A stretch of DNA of 13,657 nt, taken from Pelagilacustribacter hypolimneticus (GTDB lineage Bacteria > Pseudomonadota > Alphaproteobacteria > Pelagibacterales > Pelagibacteraceae). The notes under the pieces are model-generated. The model saw only the letters and a program-made list of their open reading frames with translations. It did not search any database and was not told the DNA's origin. The translations under genes and the position numbers were made by a program. This document shows, one piece after another, positions 13,260 through 13,657 of the stretch (positions are counted from its first letter, which is position 1; each line of letters begins with the position of its first letter). Location: assembly GCA_965235125.1 (NCBI GenBank), contig CBDDXH010000023.1, positions 1 to 13,657 on the forward strand, in the 5' to 3' direction.

Positions 13260-13657
13260 ATGGAGATAAATTTTTTATTTTTTCTCTGTGTAGTACCTGC
13301 TATCATTCTCTTCGGTATTTCTAAATCAGGTCTTGGCGGGTCCATGACTTTAATCTCTATTCCTTTAATGACGGTGGTGATGCCTCTCGGTCAAGCGCTT
13401 GCGATTATTTTGCCAATTTTAATTTTATCTGATATGGTTGCGGTTTATCGATTTAGAAAAAATTTTGATCTTGGAACTTTAAAACTAATTGTACCTAGTG
13501 CAGCTATTGGAGTATTTATTGCATCAATCACTTTCACTTATTTTTCAGAATCGTTATTAAAATTTATTATTGGTTTGATGGGCTTTTTGTTTGCCGGTCA
13601 TTATTTCTTATTTAGAAAAAAAGTTATAACTCCTAAACCAAAATCATTTCTAAAGGG
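13260..13657 (+). CDS. TauE/SafE-family membrane permease, partial (C-terminal half beyond right edge)
   Basis: 132 codons run from the ATG at 13260 to the window end without a stop. The protein is strongly hydrophobic. Helix 1 (about 4-20) leads into 'FGISKSGLGGS' (18-28), the glycine-rich signature of TauE/SafE (formerly DUF81) proteins. Further helices lie near 30-60 ('LISIPLMTVVMP...LAIILPILILSD'), 76-97 and 100-118. Full-length members have about 250 residues and 7-8 helices, so roughly half is seen. Members are proposed exporters of sulfite, sulfoacetate or other organosulfur/organic anions, but the substrate here cannot be read. It follows ygfZ after 6 bases. No Shine-Dalgarno sequence lies before the ATG, although GGAG occurs just after it. 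Confidence 0.88.
   Translation, partial: MEINFLFFLCVVPAIILFGISKSGLGGSMTLISIPLMTVVMPLGQALAIILPILILSDMVAVYRFRKNFDLGTLKLIVPSAAIGVFIASITFTYFSESLLKFIIGLMGFLFAGHYFLFRKKVITPKPKSFLK

Noticed and set aside
1..13657. CRISPR arrays, insertion sequences, prophage or integrase genes, toxin-antitoxin pairs, riboswitches
   Set aside because: Reading both strands showed no spaced repeats, transposase-like ORFs, terminal inverted repeats, phage proteins or recognisable riboswitch cores.

Overview
This AT-rich window (about 30% GC by eye) is tightly packed, with genes touching or overlapping and no gene-free stretch above about 185 bases. Protein features point to an alphaproteobacterium with a small streamlined genome, most like the marine SAR11/Pelagibacterales group. 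The clues are a DksA carrying the 'GYCEET...LSIEAQERHE' tail with one of four zinc cysteines, a dihydroorotase with a QVHFREPG signature, an adrenodoxin-type ferredoxin paired with a TrxR-like ferredoxin reductase, and a KGCYVGQE YgfZ. The assignment to SAR11 is inference from style and composition.

Left part (1-6453, almost all minus strand). recA runs off the left edge and has a good promoter with a LexA-like GTAC-N7-GTTC site inside it. Between recA and the next gene lies a 30-codon plus-strand ORF that ends in a weak terminator. A minus-strand operon then reads isomerase (HCCA isomerase/DsbA-like fold) > D-glycerate 3-kinase-like P-loop kinase > TolC-type outer-membrane channel, with 1-base gaps. 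Upstream is a 152-bp intergenic region holding a perfect DnaA box between two pairs of 11-bp-period direct repeats, plus what may be the tail of a lost gene. Upstream again is a two-gene glycosylation cassette: an ArnT/PMT-like membrane glycosyltransferase coupled by a stop/start overlap to a GT2 glycosyltransferase of the polyprenyl-phosphate type. It looks like an exchangeable envelope-glycan module.

Middle (6454-8944). dksA is on the plus strand behind a near-consensus promoter. It converges, with a 4-base overlap, on a minus-strand redox operon: 2Fe-2S ferredoxin > ferredoxin-NADP reductase > Nu-class (YfcG/YghU-like) glutathione transferase, all with overlapping stops and starts.

Right part (8945-13657). 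prpE (propionyl-CoA synthetase) is on the plus strand and overlaps pyrC (dihydroorotase, minus) by 12 bases tail to tail. pyrC and ygfZ diverge from a 38-bp gap whose single TATTATA element reads as a -10 box on both strands. ygfZ is followed after 6 bases by a TauE/SafE-family permease that runs off the right edge.

Most of the content is core metabolism and housekeeping: DNA repair, stringent-type transcription control, pyrimidine synthesis, propionate activation, Fe-S protein support and electron transfer. I see no CRISPR array, insertion sequence, prophage, rRNA or convincing tRNA, and no clear new multi-gene system. The points most worth a second look are the 4065-4216 intergenic region, the small transcript candidate beside recA, the bidirectional promoter between pyrC and ygfZ, and the recurring pattern of promoters so close to start codons that the mRNAs would be nearly leaderless.
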